Source: CAZSHX01 sp964606895 (lineage in GTDB: Bacteria; Bacteroidota; Ignavibacteria; Kapaibacteriales; UBA2268). Taken from it: a stretch of 47,103 nt of DNA. The stretch covers positions 1-47,103 of the forward strand of contig CAZSHX010000033.1 in NCBI GenBank assembly GCA_964606895.1, in the 5' to 3' direction. Every line of letters begins with the position of its first letter. Positions within the stretch are counted from its first letter, which is position 1. Below, in pieces: positions 37,110-45,789 of the stretch. Under the pieces are notes generated by a model. It did no database searches. It was not told where the DNA came from and saw nothing but the letters and a program-made list of their open reading frames with translations. Position numbers and translations under genes: made by a program.

Positions 37110-39251
37110 ATGCTTCAGGTAATTCAATATCAAAAAACAGGCGAAATGACCGTTAGGGAACTTCCCGCTCCGAAGTGTCACGAAAACGGCATTCTCGTTA
37201 GAACTTGCTTTTCTTTAATCAGTGCGGGAACAGAGAAAATTTCAGTCTCGAACTCACAATCCTCACTTCTTGCACGTGCAAAAAAACAGCCGGAACAAGT
37301 CAAAGCCGTGCTCGATATTTTAAAAAAAGAAGGATTAGTTTCTACCCTAAAAAAAGTTCAATCGAAACTGGATTCTTATAAAACTCTCGGATACAGTGCT
37401 TCGGGGATTGTGATTGAGTCAACCTGTTCGGAATTTTCCGTAGGCGATAGGGTTGCATGTGCGGGTGCAGGCTATGCCACTCATTCCGAAATTATTTCAG
37501 TTCCCAAAAATCTTGCCGTTAAATTGCCCGAAAATGTAACTTTGGAAGATGCCTCCTATACTACTCTCGGAACCATTGCTTTGCAGGGCGTTCGGCAGGC
37601 AAATTTGAAACTTGGAGAGAACGTCGCAGTTATCGGATTAGGTCTTCTTGGGCAAATAACCGTTCAGTTACTCAAAGCCTCCGGGTGCAGAGTAGTCGGG
37701 ATGGATATAAACGACAAACTTTTTGAACTTGCTAAAAAATTCGGCTGTTCGGAAGTATATCCCAGCAAAAAAGATTACATCAAATCAATCAAAGACTTCA
37801 CCCGCGGCATTGGTTTCGATGCTGTTATCATAACGGCAAGCACCGAATCTTCAGAACCGATGGATATTGCCCTTCAGCTAACCCGTAAAAAAGGCAAAAT
37901 TGTCGTTGTTGGTGCTGTGCCGATGAACATCCCAAGAAGCCCGTTTTACGAAAAAGAGCTTGAGCTGACAATATCCTGTAGCTACGGACCAGGCAGATAT
38001 GATGCTGTTTACGAAGAAGTTGGTGTTGATTATCCCTCTGCTTATGTTCGTTGGACGGAGAACAGGAATATGGAAGCTTTCCTTAATTTGATTTCAACAG
38101 GAAATATGGACGTTAAAACCCTGACTACTCACACTTTTGATGTGAATGATGCAGTCAGAGCCTATGACCTGATTACCGGAAAAATCTCAGAACCATTTAT
38201 TGGGATTATGCTCCAATATCCTGAACGCCAAAACGCAATGAAACGCACTTTGCCCGTTACAGAGAAAAAGCAGACTACAGGAAAAGTAAAAATTGGTTTT
38301 ATCGGTGCAGGAGTATTTGCTCAAAGCTATCTTTTGCCGCCACTAAAAGAAACCGATTCGGAAATGATTTCTGTTTCTACTTCCACTCCCGTTAATGCAC
38401 ACTCTGCCGCAAAGAAATTCGGATTTCAATTTGCAACAACCGATTCCGAGGAATTGATTAAAAACCCTGATGTGAACATGATTTTCGTTGCAACCAAACA
38501 TGACTCTCACGGGAAATATGTGATTGATTCGTTGAATGCAGGTAAACCTGTTTTCGTCGAAAAACCACTTGCGATTAGTCTTGAGGAACTCTACAGAATT
38601 GATTCTTTGGTTCAAGAAAAAAATGGCTCTGTTATGGTTGGCTTCAATCGCCGCTTTTCGAAACCTTTCGTGGATATGGCTGACTTTTTCTCAAAAAGGC
38701 ATGAACCGATGTCAATTTCTTATCGGGTGAATGCTGGCAAACTGCCGATAAATCATTGGGTGTACCTCCCCGAGCAAGGAGCAGGAAGAATTGTCGGTGA
38801 AGCTTGTCATTTTATTGACTGCATGGTTTACCTTACCAAAGCATTTCCTGTTAAAGTCTATGCTGAATCCATTTCATCAACAAATTCCGAAGTATTCAAC
38901 AATGACAATGTTGCTATAACCATAAAATTTTCCGATGGCTCGATTGGTGTTCTTGAATATTTTTCAAACGGAGATTCAAGTTATCCCAAAGAATATTGCG
39001 AAGCATTCTGCGAGAGTAATATTGCGGTTATGAACAATTTTACTTCGCTCGAGCTTGTCAGAAACGGAAAAACGACAAAGAAAACTTATGACGGGAAAAA
39101 AGGTCACCGCGAAGAAGTATTGCTGGCAATTGACGGAATAAAATCAGGCAGGGGTTTCCCGATTTCTTACAAAGAGATTTTTACGGTAACTGAGGCAACT
39201 TTTGCCGCACTCGAATCGCTTAGAACAGGTATGCCCGTTGAACTGAGTTAA
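37110..39251 (+). CDS. Two-domain oxidoreductase: MDR dehydrogenase fused to Gfo/Idh/MocA
   Basis: 713 residues. The N-terminal half (about 1-370) is a medium-chain dehydrogenase with an NAD-binding GLGLLGQ motif (AVIGLGLLGQITVQLLKASG). The GroES-like part opens with LVRTCFSLISAGTEK. It lacks an obvious structural-zinc Cys cluster. The C-terminal half (about 393-713) is a Gfo/Idh/MocA oxidoreductase: VKIGFIGAGVFAQSYLLPPL, VFVEKPLAI (catalytic Lys in EKP) and GEACHFIDCMVY. Such fusions occur in polysaccharide and sugar-nucleotide gene clusters, so a sugar substrate is likely. I start at ATG 37110 (MLQVIQYQ) rather than the upstream TTG. No other sugar gene is adjacent; three T9SS cargo genes follow on the same strand. 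Confidence 0.85.
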   Translation: MLQVIQYQKTGEMTVRELPAPKCHENGILVRTCFSLISAGTEKISVSNSQSSLLARAKKQPEQVKAVLDILKKEGLVSTLKKVQSKLDSYKTLGYSASGIVIESTCSEFSVGDRVACAGAGYATHSEIISVPKNLAVKLPENVTLEDASYTTLGTIALQGVRQANLKLGENVAVIGLGLLGQITVQLLKASGCRVVGMDINDKLFELAKKFGCSEVYPSKKDYIKSIKDFTRGIGFDAVIITASTESSEPMDIALQLTRKKGKIVVVGAVPMNIPRSPFYEKELELTISCSYGPGRYDAVYEEVGVDYPSAYVRWTENRNMEAFLNLISTGNMDVKTLTTHTFDVNDAVRAYDLITGKISEPFIGIMLQYPERQNAMKRTLPVTEKKQTTGKVKIGFIGAGVFAQSYLLPPLKETDSEMISVSTSTPVNAHSAAKKFGFQFATTDSEELIKNPDVNMIFVATKHDSHGKYVIDSLNAGKPVFVEKPLAISLEELYRIDSLVQEKNGSVMVGFNRRFSKPFVDMADFFSKRHEPMSISYRVNAGKLPINHWVYLPEQGAGRIVGEACHFIDCMVYLTKAFPVKVYAESISSTNSEVFNNDNVAITIKFSDGSIGVLEYFSNGDSSYPKEYCEAFCESNIAVMNNFTSLELVRNGKTTKKTYDGKKGHREEVLLAIDGIKSGRGFPISYKEIFTVTEATFAALESLRTGMPVELS

Positions 39252-39295
39252 ACGGAAATTTCTTTTTAAATAAATCGATTTCGAAAGGCACGATT

Positions 39296-40573
39296 ATGAA
39301 GTCTTCGATAATAAAAACAGCTTTTGCAATTCTATTTGCATTTTTCATCTCGGCTAATCTTTTTGCATTAGCCGATAAAAATGAGATGAATTCTCAATTT
39401 ATTCTGAAAGACAGTCTGCTTGTTGCCGACGAAATTTATTCTTATTGGGATTCAACCAGCTGGAGAGAAACTACCAAAATCAGTTATGCCTACAATGAAC
39501 AGGGAACCAAAAAGGAACATCTCTGGCAATATTGGGAAAAAGGTTTTTTGAAGCAATTCAAACGCATTAATTTTTCTTTCAATGATGCTAACCTTCTCAG
39601 AACAGAGTCTTTTCAAGTCTGGCAAAATGACCGCTGGGAAAATCTGTCGAGAAACGAATACCAGTATGATTCTAAAAACAACCTTGTTTTGAAGGAAAAT
39701 CTTAACTGGATTTTTGACAGCCAATCTTCGCTATATTATTGGTGGAGTTCCTTGAGAACCGAATATTTCTACAATCCGCAAAACCTTCTCGTTGAAACTG
39801 TAATCTACGAACGACCGAACGAAGATTTCAAAGTTTCCACCCGAATACTGAATGAATATGATTCAAAAGGAAACCTGAGTCAGGAAATTTATCAATCATT
39901 TCGAGATTCCGATTGGCACGATGACACGAAATTTCTCTATAACTACAATTCTCACGGCAAAATAATTGAATTTTCAACTCTTTATCTGAAAGATACATTG
40001 TGGATTGAAATTTCCAAGGACAGCACCGTTTATGACTCCGAACAAAGAATCATTGAGTTTTATCAGTGGGAAAACAAAAATCAACAAGTAACCCGGAACA
40101 AAGAAGTCAGGACTTACGACACACTTAAACTCACTTCAGAGATTATAAATTTTACTTTTAAAGATTCCTTATGGGTTAAAACAAAAAAGACGGACAAGCA
40201 ATATAATCCGAACAGCCCGAATTTAATGGTCGGTTCTTTCGGTTATAATTGGTCCGACACAGGATGGGTGAATCAAAGCAAGGTAGTAATTGATTATTGG
40301 AAAGTCAGAACGGATATTCAAGAAACCCAAATATCCAACGAGTTTTCAATTTCACCCAATCCCGCCACCGATTTCATTGAAATTTCTGTAGGGTCAAGGC
40401 ATGCCTTGACCAACACTGACATCCGCATCTTCAATGTTTTTGGGGAAACCGTTAAGAACCCCACCCAAACCCTCCCCGAAGGAGAGGGCTTAAGAATTAA
40501 CGTTTCGGGTTTACCGTCGGGAGTTTATTTTGTGAGAATAAACAATACAGTTAATAAATTCATTAAAGATTGA
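39296..40573 (+). CDS. T9SS cargo with RHS-like YD/YxxK repeats
   Basis: 425 residues. A signal peptide (about 1-25, hydrophobic AILFAFFISANLF) precedes repeats of about 40 residues of the type YxYNxxG...xxxxW, with YDSKNNLV, YNPQNLLVET, YDSKGNLSQE, YNSHGKIIEF and YDSEQRIIEF. These resemble the beta-hairpin repeats of RHS/YD or DUF3836-like surface proteins. A T9SS type A sorting domain (about 352-425) starts SISPNPATDF and ends KFIKD. Palindromic modules at 40392-40411 and 40458-40488 lie inside it. No catalytic motif is visible. The next cargo gene starts 5 bp after its stop, so co-transcription is likely. Confidence 0.8.
   Translation: MKSSIIKTAFAILFAFFISANLFALADKNEMNSQFILKDSLLVADEIYSYWDSTSWRETTKISYAYNEQGTKKEHLWQYWEKGFLKQFKRINFSFNDANLLRTESFQVWQNDRWENLSRNEYQYDSKNNLVLKENLNWIFDSQSSLYYWWSSLRTEYFYNPQNLLVETVIYERPNEDFKVSTRILNEYDSKGNLSQEIYQSFRDSDWHDDTKFLYNYNSHGKIIEFSTLYLKDTLWIEISKDSTVYDSEQRIIEFYQWENKNQQVTRNKEVRTYDTLKLTSEIINFTFKDSLWVKTKKTDKQYNPNSPNLMVGSFGYNWSDTGWVNQSKVVIDYWKVRTDIQETQISNEFSISPNPATDFIEISVGSRHALTNTDIRIFNVFGETVKNPTQTLPEGEGLRINVSGLPSGVYFVRINNTVNKFIKD
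40392..40411. repeat. In-frame perfect palindrome, sorting-domain site 1, SRHAL type
   Basis: GGTCAAGGCATGCCTTGACC is a perfect 20-bp palindrome between ISVG and DIRI, encoding SRHALT. Confidence 0.8.
40458..40488. repeat. In-frame palindromic element, sorting-domain site 2, PTLP type
   Basis: Nearly the same as 15291-15321: ACCCCACCCAAACCCTCCCC with GGAGAGGG, encoding NPTQTLPEGEG between FGE and the RINVSGLPSG core. Confidence 0.75.
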
Positions 40574-40578
40574 TTTTT

Positions 40579-42762
40579 ATGAAAAAGATATTTTTGCTTT
40601 TGATTTTTTTGTTGTCAGCATTTAACTGTTTATTTGCAGATAATACTTACAATTTGCAACCAACAAACGGACCCTACGGTGGATTTTGTTGGAGCTTTTG
40701 CTATGACACAGTTAAGAAAAATATCTTTGTTACCAATGAAAAGATATACAAGCTGAATACAACCACAAGCAAGTGGGAAAGGCAGTTTGCGGCTTTGGAT
40801 TCATTTAGATATCGTTACTTTTCTATGGTTTATGCAGACAGTGTTTACCTATTAAGCTATAGTGAAGGAGATAATGATGACAGATGGGGCAGTGGTCTGA
40901 TGAGAAGTACAGACAAAGGGAACAGTTGGAAAGATGTGAGCAATTTTTATTCAAATTTACGTGGCGTTGTTTCAGTGAATAATTATTTATTCGGTGCCGG
41001 CGATGATAGCGTTTACAAAAGTTCAGACCAAGGACTTAAGTGGTCTTCCTGTAAAACAGGAATTGATTCATTAGATTTATTGGAGCGAAGTTATAGCCAA
41101 ATTGAGAAAATTCACTCAAACGGCACAGATTATCTCTTTTTAAGAGATTTTCATAATGGAATTTATCGGTCGTCAAATTATGGAGAATCGTGGGAAAAAA
41201 TATCCGGGAGCCTTCCAATTTCACAAAATTCATCATATACTGATTATACTGCAATGACAACGACCATTGATAATAAATTGATAGTTTCTTCTTCGGCAGG
41301 AATATTCTTTAGTATGGATTTTGGGAATTCATGGTCGGAAATCATTGGTGGAATTCGCAATTTTAAAGGTTTTGGGATGAATTTTTTAAAAAGTGATCCT
41401 CAGGGAAACGTTTATACCGGAGCTTATGGGATTGGTTTATTACGATTGAAACAAAATGATACAACATGGAATTTTATGAATGAAGGATTGATTCCTGTTT
41501 CTACTTATGACCTGTTTTTTGGCGATAGTTCAGGAAATGTTCTTGCAGCAACTGACTGTGGCGTTTACAAATCTACAAATAACGGGGATAGTTGGTTTTT
41601 CTTTAATGATGGAATTGCAACTCCAATACCAATTGAATGTATAATATCAGTAAAAAATGTTGGTATATTTGCAGGGTCTGAACGAAATGGGATATATTTC
41701 AGTTCTGATAAAGGGAACAGCTGGACAACAGTTAATAATGGAATCACCGACGAATCAATCTTAAAATTGATTGTTGATTCTAAAGGTATTATTTATGCGG
41801 CATCTGACGAAAATAATCTGTTTAAATCTTCAAATAACGGTCGGAACTGGGAAAAGTTATATACCGGGAATATGATGCTCTATACGGGCTTGAGAAATAT
41901 TGCCATTAATTCTAAAGATGAAATCATCATTCCAAATACTTATGATTCATTAATTCTCAGCAAGGATGGCGGCAAAAGTTGGATTAATATTGGATTCAAA
42001 CATTCTTACGTTTCTGCTGTTACTTATGATAGGAATGACAACCTCATTATTGCCGCTGATTCTTCAATTTATAGGACTACCGATTATGGAATTACGTGGG
42101 AAACAGTTCTGCAATCTGACCATCATATTGATTTTCATTGCTTCTATGTTTCGCAGAACAATATAATTTATGCAGGGACACATAAGGACAAAATTTTCAA
42201 AAGCTCAGACGGAGGCACCACTTGGACGAAATTAGAGCAGGGCTTCACAACGGAAACCAATATTTCTTGCATCGGTTCGCCCGATATGGGAAATAGAATA
42301 ATTTGCGGAAGCTATAATGAAGGATATTTTATCAGTAATGACGAAGGACTTTCATGGACAAGCTATACGGAAAATTTACCACCCTACACAGGAATGATAG
42401 TCCAAGAATTATTCAGAGAATTTGCTTATGACGGACAAGGTACTCTTTTTGCGGCTACTTTCACAGGTGTTTACAAATGGGACAATATTCTGACGGTTCA
42501 ACAAAACAATAATGAACCGTCAGAATTAGAAATCTTTCCAAATCCCGCCTCCGAATTCATCGAAATCTCTGTAGGGTCAAGGCATGCCTTGCCCAATGCG
42601 GACATTCGTATTTTAAATGTCTTTGGTGAAATCGTTTCCACCTCCGTCTGCTCCGCAGACACCTCCGCCAGCGGAGGACAAAGAATTGACGTTTCGGGTT
42701 TGCCTTCGGGAGTTTATTTTGTTAGGGTGGGGGGAAGAGTCATGAAATTTATTAAGATATAA
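40579..42762 (+). CDS. T9SS cargo, BNR/Asp-box (sortilin/HCF136-like) beta-propeller
   Basis: 727 residues. The signal peptide MKKIFLLLIFLLSAFNCLFA is followed by many Asp-box type repeats, such as RSTDKGNSW, KSSDQGLKW, RSSNYGESW, FSMDFGNSW, KSTNNGDSW, FSSDKGNSW, KSSNNGRNW, RTTDYGITW and KSSDGGTTW. That is the VPS10/sialidase-like propeller pattern. About ten boxes suggest two propellers or one large one. The T9SS type A sorting domain (about 650-727) begins IFPNPASEF and ends KFIKI. The true start is ATG 40579; the frame opens at TTG 40570, inside the preceding gene. It is a paralogue of the next gene. The ligand is unknown; such propellers often bind glycans or proteins. Confidence 0.85.
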   Translation: MKKIFLLLIFLLSAFNCLFADNTYNLQPTNGPYGGFCWSFCYDTVKKNIFVTNEKIYKLNTTTSKWERQFAALDSFRYRYFSMVYADSVYLLSYSEGDNDDRWGSGLMRSTDKGNSWKDVSNFYSNLRGVVSVNNYLFGAGDDSVYKSSDQGLKWSSCKTGIDSLDLLERSYSQIEKIHSNGTDYLFLRDFHNGIYRSSNYGESWEKISGSLPISQNSSYTDYTAMTTTIDNKLIVSSSAGIFFSMDFGNSWSEIIGGIRNFKGFGMNFLKSDPQGNVYTGAYGIGLLRLKQNDTTWNFMNEGLIPVSTYDLFFGDSSGNVLAATDCGVYKSTNNGDSWFFFNDGIATPIPIECIISVKNVGIFAGSERNGIYFSSDKGNSWTTVNNGITDESILKLIVDSKGIIYAASDENNLFKSSNNGRNWEKLYTGNMMLYTGLRNIAINSKDEIIIPNTYDSLILSKDGGKSWINIGFKHSYVSAVTYDRNDNLIIAADSSIYRTTDYGITWETVLQSDHHIDFHCFYVSQNNIIYAGTHKDKIFKSSDGGTTWTKLEQGFTTETNISCIGSPDMGNRIICGSYNEGYFISNDEGLSWTSYTENLPPYTGMIVQELFREFAYDGQGTLFAATFTGVYKWDNILTVQQNNNEPSELEIFPNPASEFIEISVGSRHALPNADIRILNVFGEIVSTSVCSADTSASGGQRIDVSGLPSGVYFVRVGGRVMKFIKI
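42574..42594. repeat. In-frame palindrome, sorting-domain site 1, SRHAL type
   Basis: GGGTCAAGGCATGCCTTGCCC: the 40392-40411 palindrome with one arm base changed (GACC to GCCC). It encodes SRHALP. Confidence 0.75.
42641..42677. repeat. In-frame double hairpin, sorting-domain site 2, SVCSAD type
   Basis: Two adjacent hairpins, GTCTGC-TCC-GCAGAC and CCTCCGC-CA-GCGGAGG, between FGE and the RIDVSGLPSG core, encoding TSVCSADTSASGG. It is identical to 44737-44773. Confidence 0.8.
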
Positions 42763-42779
42763 ATATTATTAAAATATTA

Positions 42780-44858
42780 ATGGTTAAATTAATTATGAAA
42801 AATTTGTCGTTTGTTTTGTTCGTCGTATTTATGCTATTAATGTCAAATGAATATGCCATTTCTGCCAAATGGTCAAAAATTAAAGGACCATCCGGTGGAG
42901 GCATTGAAAGAATGCTAAGCAAAGACTCCGTTTTGTTCGGAATCAGGAATAATGCACTTTACTCATCAACGAATGATGGTGATTCGTGGCAATTGCAGAT
43001 TGATACAAATCTGCAAAAAAATGTATTTCTTCTTGAAAAAGATTTCGTCGGAAATTTATATATCTATGCAGGACAAAGAGGAATTTTCAAATCTGTTGAT
43101 AATGGTAATAATTGGTACAAAATATGGAGTGAACTCGATACGTTGACTATAGAATCAATATGCTTCCCCAACCAAAAAACAATACTTTTGGGCTTGAATT
43201 TTAAAAGATTTGCAAAATCTGTTAACAATGGTGATTCATGGAAGTTATCCGAAGGACCTGCGATGTCTATATACTCCTTTTATTTAACTTCAGGGAAATA
43301 TATTTATGCAAAAGGCTGTAACGAAAATGGATATGTTATTTTAAAATCATCTGATTTTGGTGATTCATGGACAAGTTGCGATACTACCCATTTTCAAAAA
43401 AACTACATGACATGTTTTTCTATCAACAGCAAAGGTTGGCTGTTTGCAGGTGCATATAATGGTTTATTTTATTCTGATAATGAAGGGATGAATTGGACAA
43501 AAATTGAAAATAGCCTCAAAATCACTTCAGTTCAATCATTAGTATCAACTAAAGATTCATTGATGTATCTGACAGACAACGGTTCCAGAATCTTCATATC
43601 GTCCGATTATGGAATCACTTGGTCTCTATTTGAGAAAGATCCTGATTTCTATCCTATACGGTTTGTTGAGCCGATTGAGAAAAATATTATTTATGTTAGT
43701 GGTTCTCTTGGATTATACAGAAGTTTGGACAATTTGAAAACTTGGATCAAATCATTTGAGGGATTGGAATTAGAATCATTTTCAAGAATACTCTGCTTTG
43801 AAGACAAACTTCTTGTAAACTCTAATTTGATAACGTACTTATATGATATAAAAAAAGAAATTTGGAGCGACAAGAAAAAAGGTGCCAGTTTTGAACTTAT
43901 TTCTTATTCACCTAACGGTACGGTTCATTTATCTTCATCCAGAGCAGGCTATTATCGCTCTACAGATAATGGTGAAACATTGGAACAGCTGTATTCTAAC
44001 TATATTACAGGCGTAAAAAGATTTTTGTATCTCGGTTCAGGTGATATTTACGCTGTATGTGTGAGTAAAATTTCAAAATCCACCGATAATGGAACAACTT
44101 GGGATTATCTCCAAAAACCCAACAGTAATTTACCAAGTATTATTGATGGCTGTTTTGACAAATCGAGTAACATTATAATAGCGGCTACCGATTCAAGTAT
44201 TTATAAATTGAGTTTGTCTGATTCAGTGATGAAAAAATACGATTTGAAATTCAATGAGTTTTTCCAGTGCATTTTTGCAAATTCAGATAACAGTGTTTTA
44301 CTTGGCGACGAAAAAGGAATCATCAAAGTAAGTTCTGACTTTCAAACCTATCGTAGAGTTTTTTCCGATAATGATAGGATAATGAATATAAAAACTGATA
44401 AAATTGGAAATATTTATGCTTTTACATCTTCCAAGATTCTTCGTTCCTTCGATGGAGGTGAGAATTGGCAGGTATTCGAGAACATTTTTCATTATTCCTT
44501 AGCCGAGATTGATTTTGATGAACATAACAGATTATATGCGGCTACTTTCGACAGTGGTATTCTTGTTAATGAAGAAAACGTCAGCATTCCGGAAGAACAA
44601 CCGACTACAAATATTTTTGATCAGTTTATATATCCAAACCCTGCTACCGATTTCATCGAAATCTCCGTAGGGGCACAAGGCTCTGTGCCCAACACAGATA
44701 TCCGCATCCTCAATGTCTTTGGTGAAATCGTTTCCACCTCCGTCTGCTCCGCAGACACCTCCGCCAGCGGAGGACAAAGAATTGACGTTTCGGGTTTGCC
44801 TTCGGGTGTATATTTTGTTCGTTTTGGTGATAATTTAAGTAAATTTGTAAAGATTTGA
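42780..44858 (+). CDS. T9SS cargo, BNR/Asp-box beta-propeller paralogue
   Basis: 692 residues. The signal peptide ends near AISA (about residue 29); an in-frame ATG five codons in (42795) is an equally good start. Asp-box repeats include SSTNDGDSW, KSVDNGNNW, KSVNNGDSW, KSSDFGDSW, YSDNEGMNW, ISSDYGITW, RSTDNGETL, KSTDNGTTW and RSFDGGENW. The T9SS type A sorting domain starts IYPNPATDF and ends KFVKI. It lies 17 bp after its paralogue, so the pair probably arose by tandem duplication and is co-transcribed. Its sorting domain shares the site-2 palindromic module exactly with the upstream gene but has the other site-1 module. Confidence 0.85.
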   Translation: MVKLIMKNLSFVLFVVFMLLMSNEYAISAKWSKIKGPSGGGIERMLSKDSVLFGIRNNALYSSTNDGDSWQLQIDTNLQKNVFLLEKDFVGNLYIYAGQRGIFKSVDNGNNWYKIWSELDTLTIESICFPNQKTILLGLNFKRFAKSVNNGDSWKLSEGPAMSIYSFYLTSGKYIYAKGCNENGYVILKSSDFGDSWTSCDTTHFQKNYMTCFSINSKGWLFAGAYNGLFYSDNEGMNWTKIENSLKITSVQSLVSTKDSLMYLTDNGSRIFISSDYGITWSLFEKDPDFYPIRFVEPIEKNIIYVSGSLGLYRSLDNLKTWIKSFEGLELESFSRILCFEDKLLVNSNLITYLYDIKKEIWSDKKKGASFELISYSPNGTVHLSSSRAGYYRSTDNGETLEQLYSNYITGVKRFLYLGSGDIYAVCVSKISKSTDNGTTWDYLQKPNSNLPSIIDGCFDKSSNIIIAATDSSIYKLSLSDSVMKKYDLKFNEFFQCIFANSDNSVLLGDEKGIIKVSSDFQTYRRVFSDNDRIMNIKTDKIGNIYAFTSSKILRSFDGGENWQVFENIFHYSLAEIDFDEHNRLYAATFDSGILVNEENVSIPEEQPTTNIFDQFIYPNPATDFIEISVGAQGSVPNTDIRILNVFGEIVSTSVCSADTSASGGQRIDVSGLPSGVYFVRFGDNLSKFVKI
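44671..44690. repeat. In-frame palindrome, sorting-domain site 1, AQG type
   Basis: GGGCACA-AGGCTC-TGTGCCC, encoding AQGSVP. It is a close relative of 15222-15241. Confidence 0.75.
44737..44773. repeat. In-frame double hairpin, sorting-domain site 2, SVCSAD type
   Basis: 37 bp identical to 42641-42677, in the same place in the sorting domain. Confidence 0.8.
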
Positions 44859-44873
44859 AATTCTTTTCAAATC
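44852..44873. terminator. Probable bidirectional terminator spanning both converging stop codons
   Basis: GATTTGAAA-TTCT-TTTCAAATC is a perfect 9-bp stem. It contains the stop of the plus-strand cargo gene (44856-44858) and overlaps the stop of the minus-strand anti-sigma gene (44872-44874). AATTGTTTTTG follows on the plus strand. Confidence 0.5.
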
Positions 44874-45789
44874 AATTGTTTTTGTCCTTCACCTTTTCCC
44901 AATAATGCACTTTTGAGGATTTGACCGATTTGAGCAAATTCAGGCATTCTTCATATTTAGCCTGAGCAACTGTTTTGTTTCCTTTTCGGGATTCAAGTTT
45001 GCCAAGCTCCCCGATAGCTTCGGCAAGAAGTTCGGGTTTGCTGATGAGCCTGAATTTATTAACTGCCTTTATGAGATATTCCTCTGATTGAGCAAGAGAA
45101 AGATTGTTATCGCGAAGCAAAATTCCGAGTTTTTTCTCAATGATTGCCTGATTGAGAATATCGTTTTTCGTCTGATATATCGTAAGTTCTTTTTGAAGTG
45201 AAGCAACCATTTCGTTGGAATTAAAAGCATTATTCTCAATTATTTTTCCGCTTAACTCATTTTTGGATTTTGATTCGACAGCAGGAGCCTGAGTTTCCGA
45301 TTTGGCTATTTCCTGTTTCAGAATCGCAACTTGTTTATTAGATTTTACTTGTGCAATTTCCGTTACTTTTTGATTAGCCGCTACGTTTTGAATAATTTTA
45401 ACAGGCGAAACGACAGCATTCGGTTTTTGTATGGGAGCAGAACCATTTCCCCAAAAAACAAAAAATGCAGGTATTAAAGCAACAAATCCCAACAAAAGCA
45501 AAAGGAGTGCCGTCAATTTTTTGTTGCGGGAGAAAACACTTGGTGATTTGGCTCGAATATTTACAGCTTCGATTGAAGAAATCAGGTCATTACCGAAATC
45601 ACCGAGGAAAATCAAATCCGATTCCTGAAGTACAGTTTTGTGAGATTCTAACTGTTTGTCGAGTACAGCAATATTGTTCAGCTCGATTTTAAATTCAGGT
45701 GAACTCGAAAACAATCTATCAAGCTCCAACTGCTCGGCTTGAGACAAATCATTATCAAAGTATTTTACTGCCAATTCATCAAATTGCAT
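44872..45789 (-). CDS. Membrane-anchored anti-sigma factor-like protein
   Basis: 305 residues. The N-terminal region (about 1-75) resembles the cytosolic anti-sigma fold (FDELAVKYFDNDLSQAEQLELDRLF) without a zinc motif. One membrane helix lies at about 92-113. The periplasmic part has a Lys/Gln-rich coiled linker and, near 240-295, TPR-like helices (AEAIGELGKLESRKGNKTVAQAKYEECLNLL). It overlaps the upstream ECF sigma gene by 11 bp, so translation is coupled and the two should form a sigma/anti-sigma switch across the inner membrane. The target regulon is unknown. Confidence 0.8.
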   Translation of the reverse strand: MQFDELAVKYFDNDLSQAEQLELDRLFSSSPEFKIELNNIAVLDKQLESHKTVLQESDLIFLGDFGNDLISSIEAVNIRAKSPSVFSRNKKLTALLLLLLGFVALIPAFFVFWGNGSAPIQKPNAVVSPVKIIQNVAANQKVTEIAQVKSNKQVAILKQEIAKSETQAPAVESKSKNELSGKIIENNAFNSNEMVASLQKELTIYQTKNDILNQAIIEKKLGILLRDNNLSLAQSEEYLIKAVNKFRLISKPELLAEAIGELGKLESRKGNKTVAQAKYEECLNLLKSVKSSKVHYWEKVKDKNN

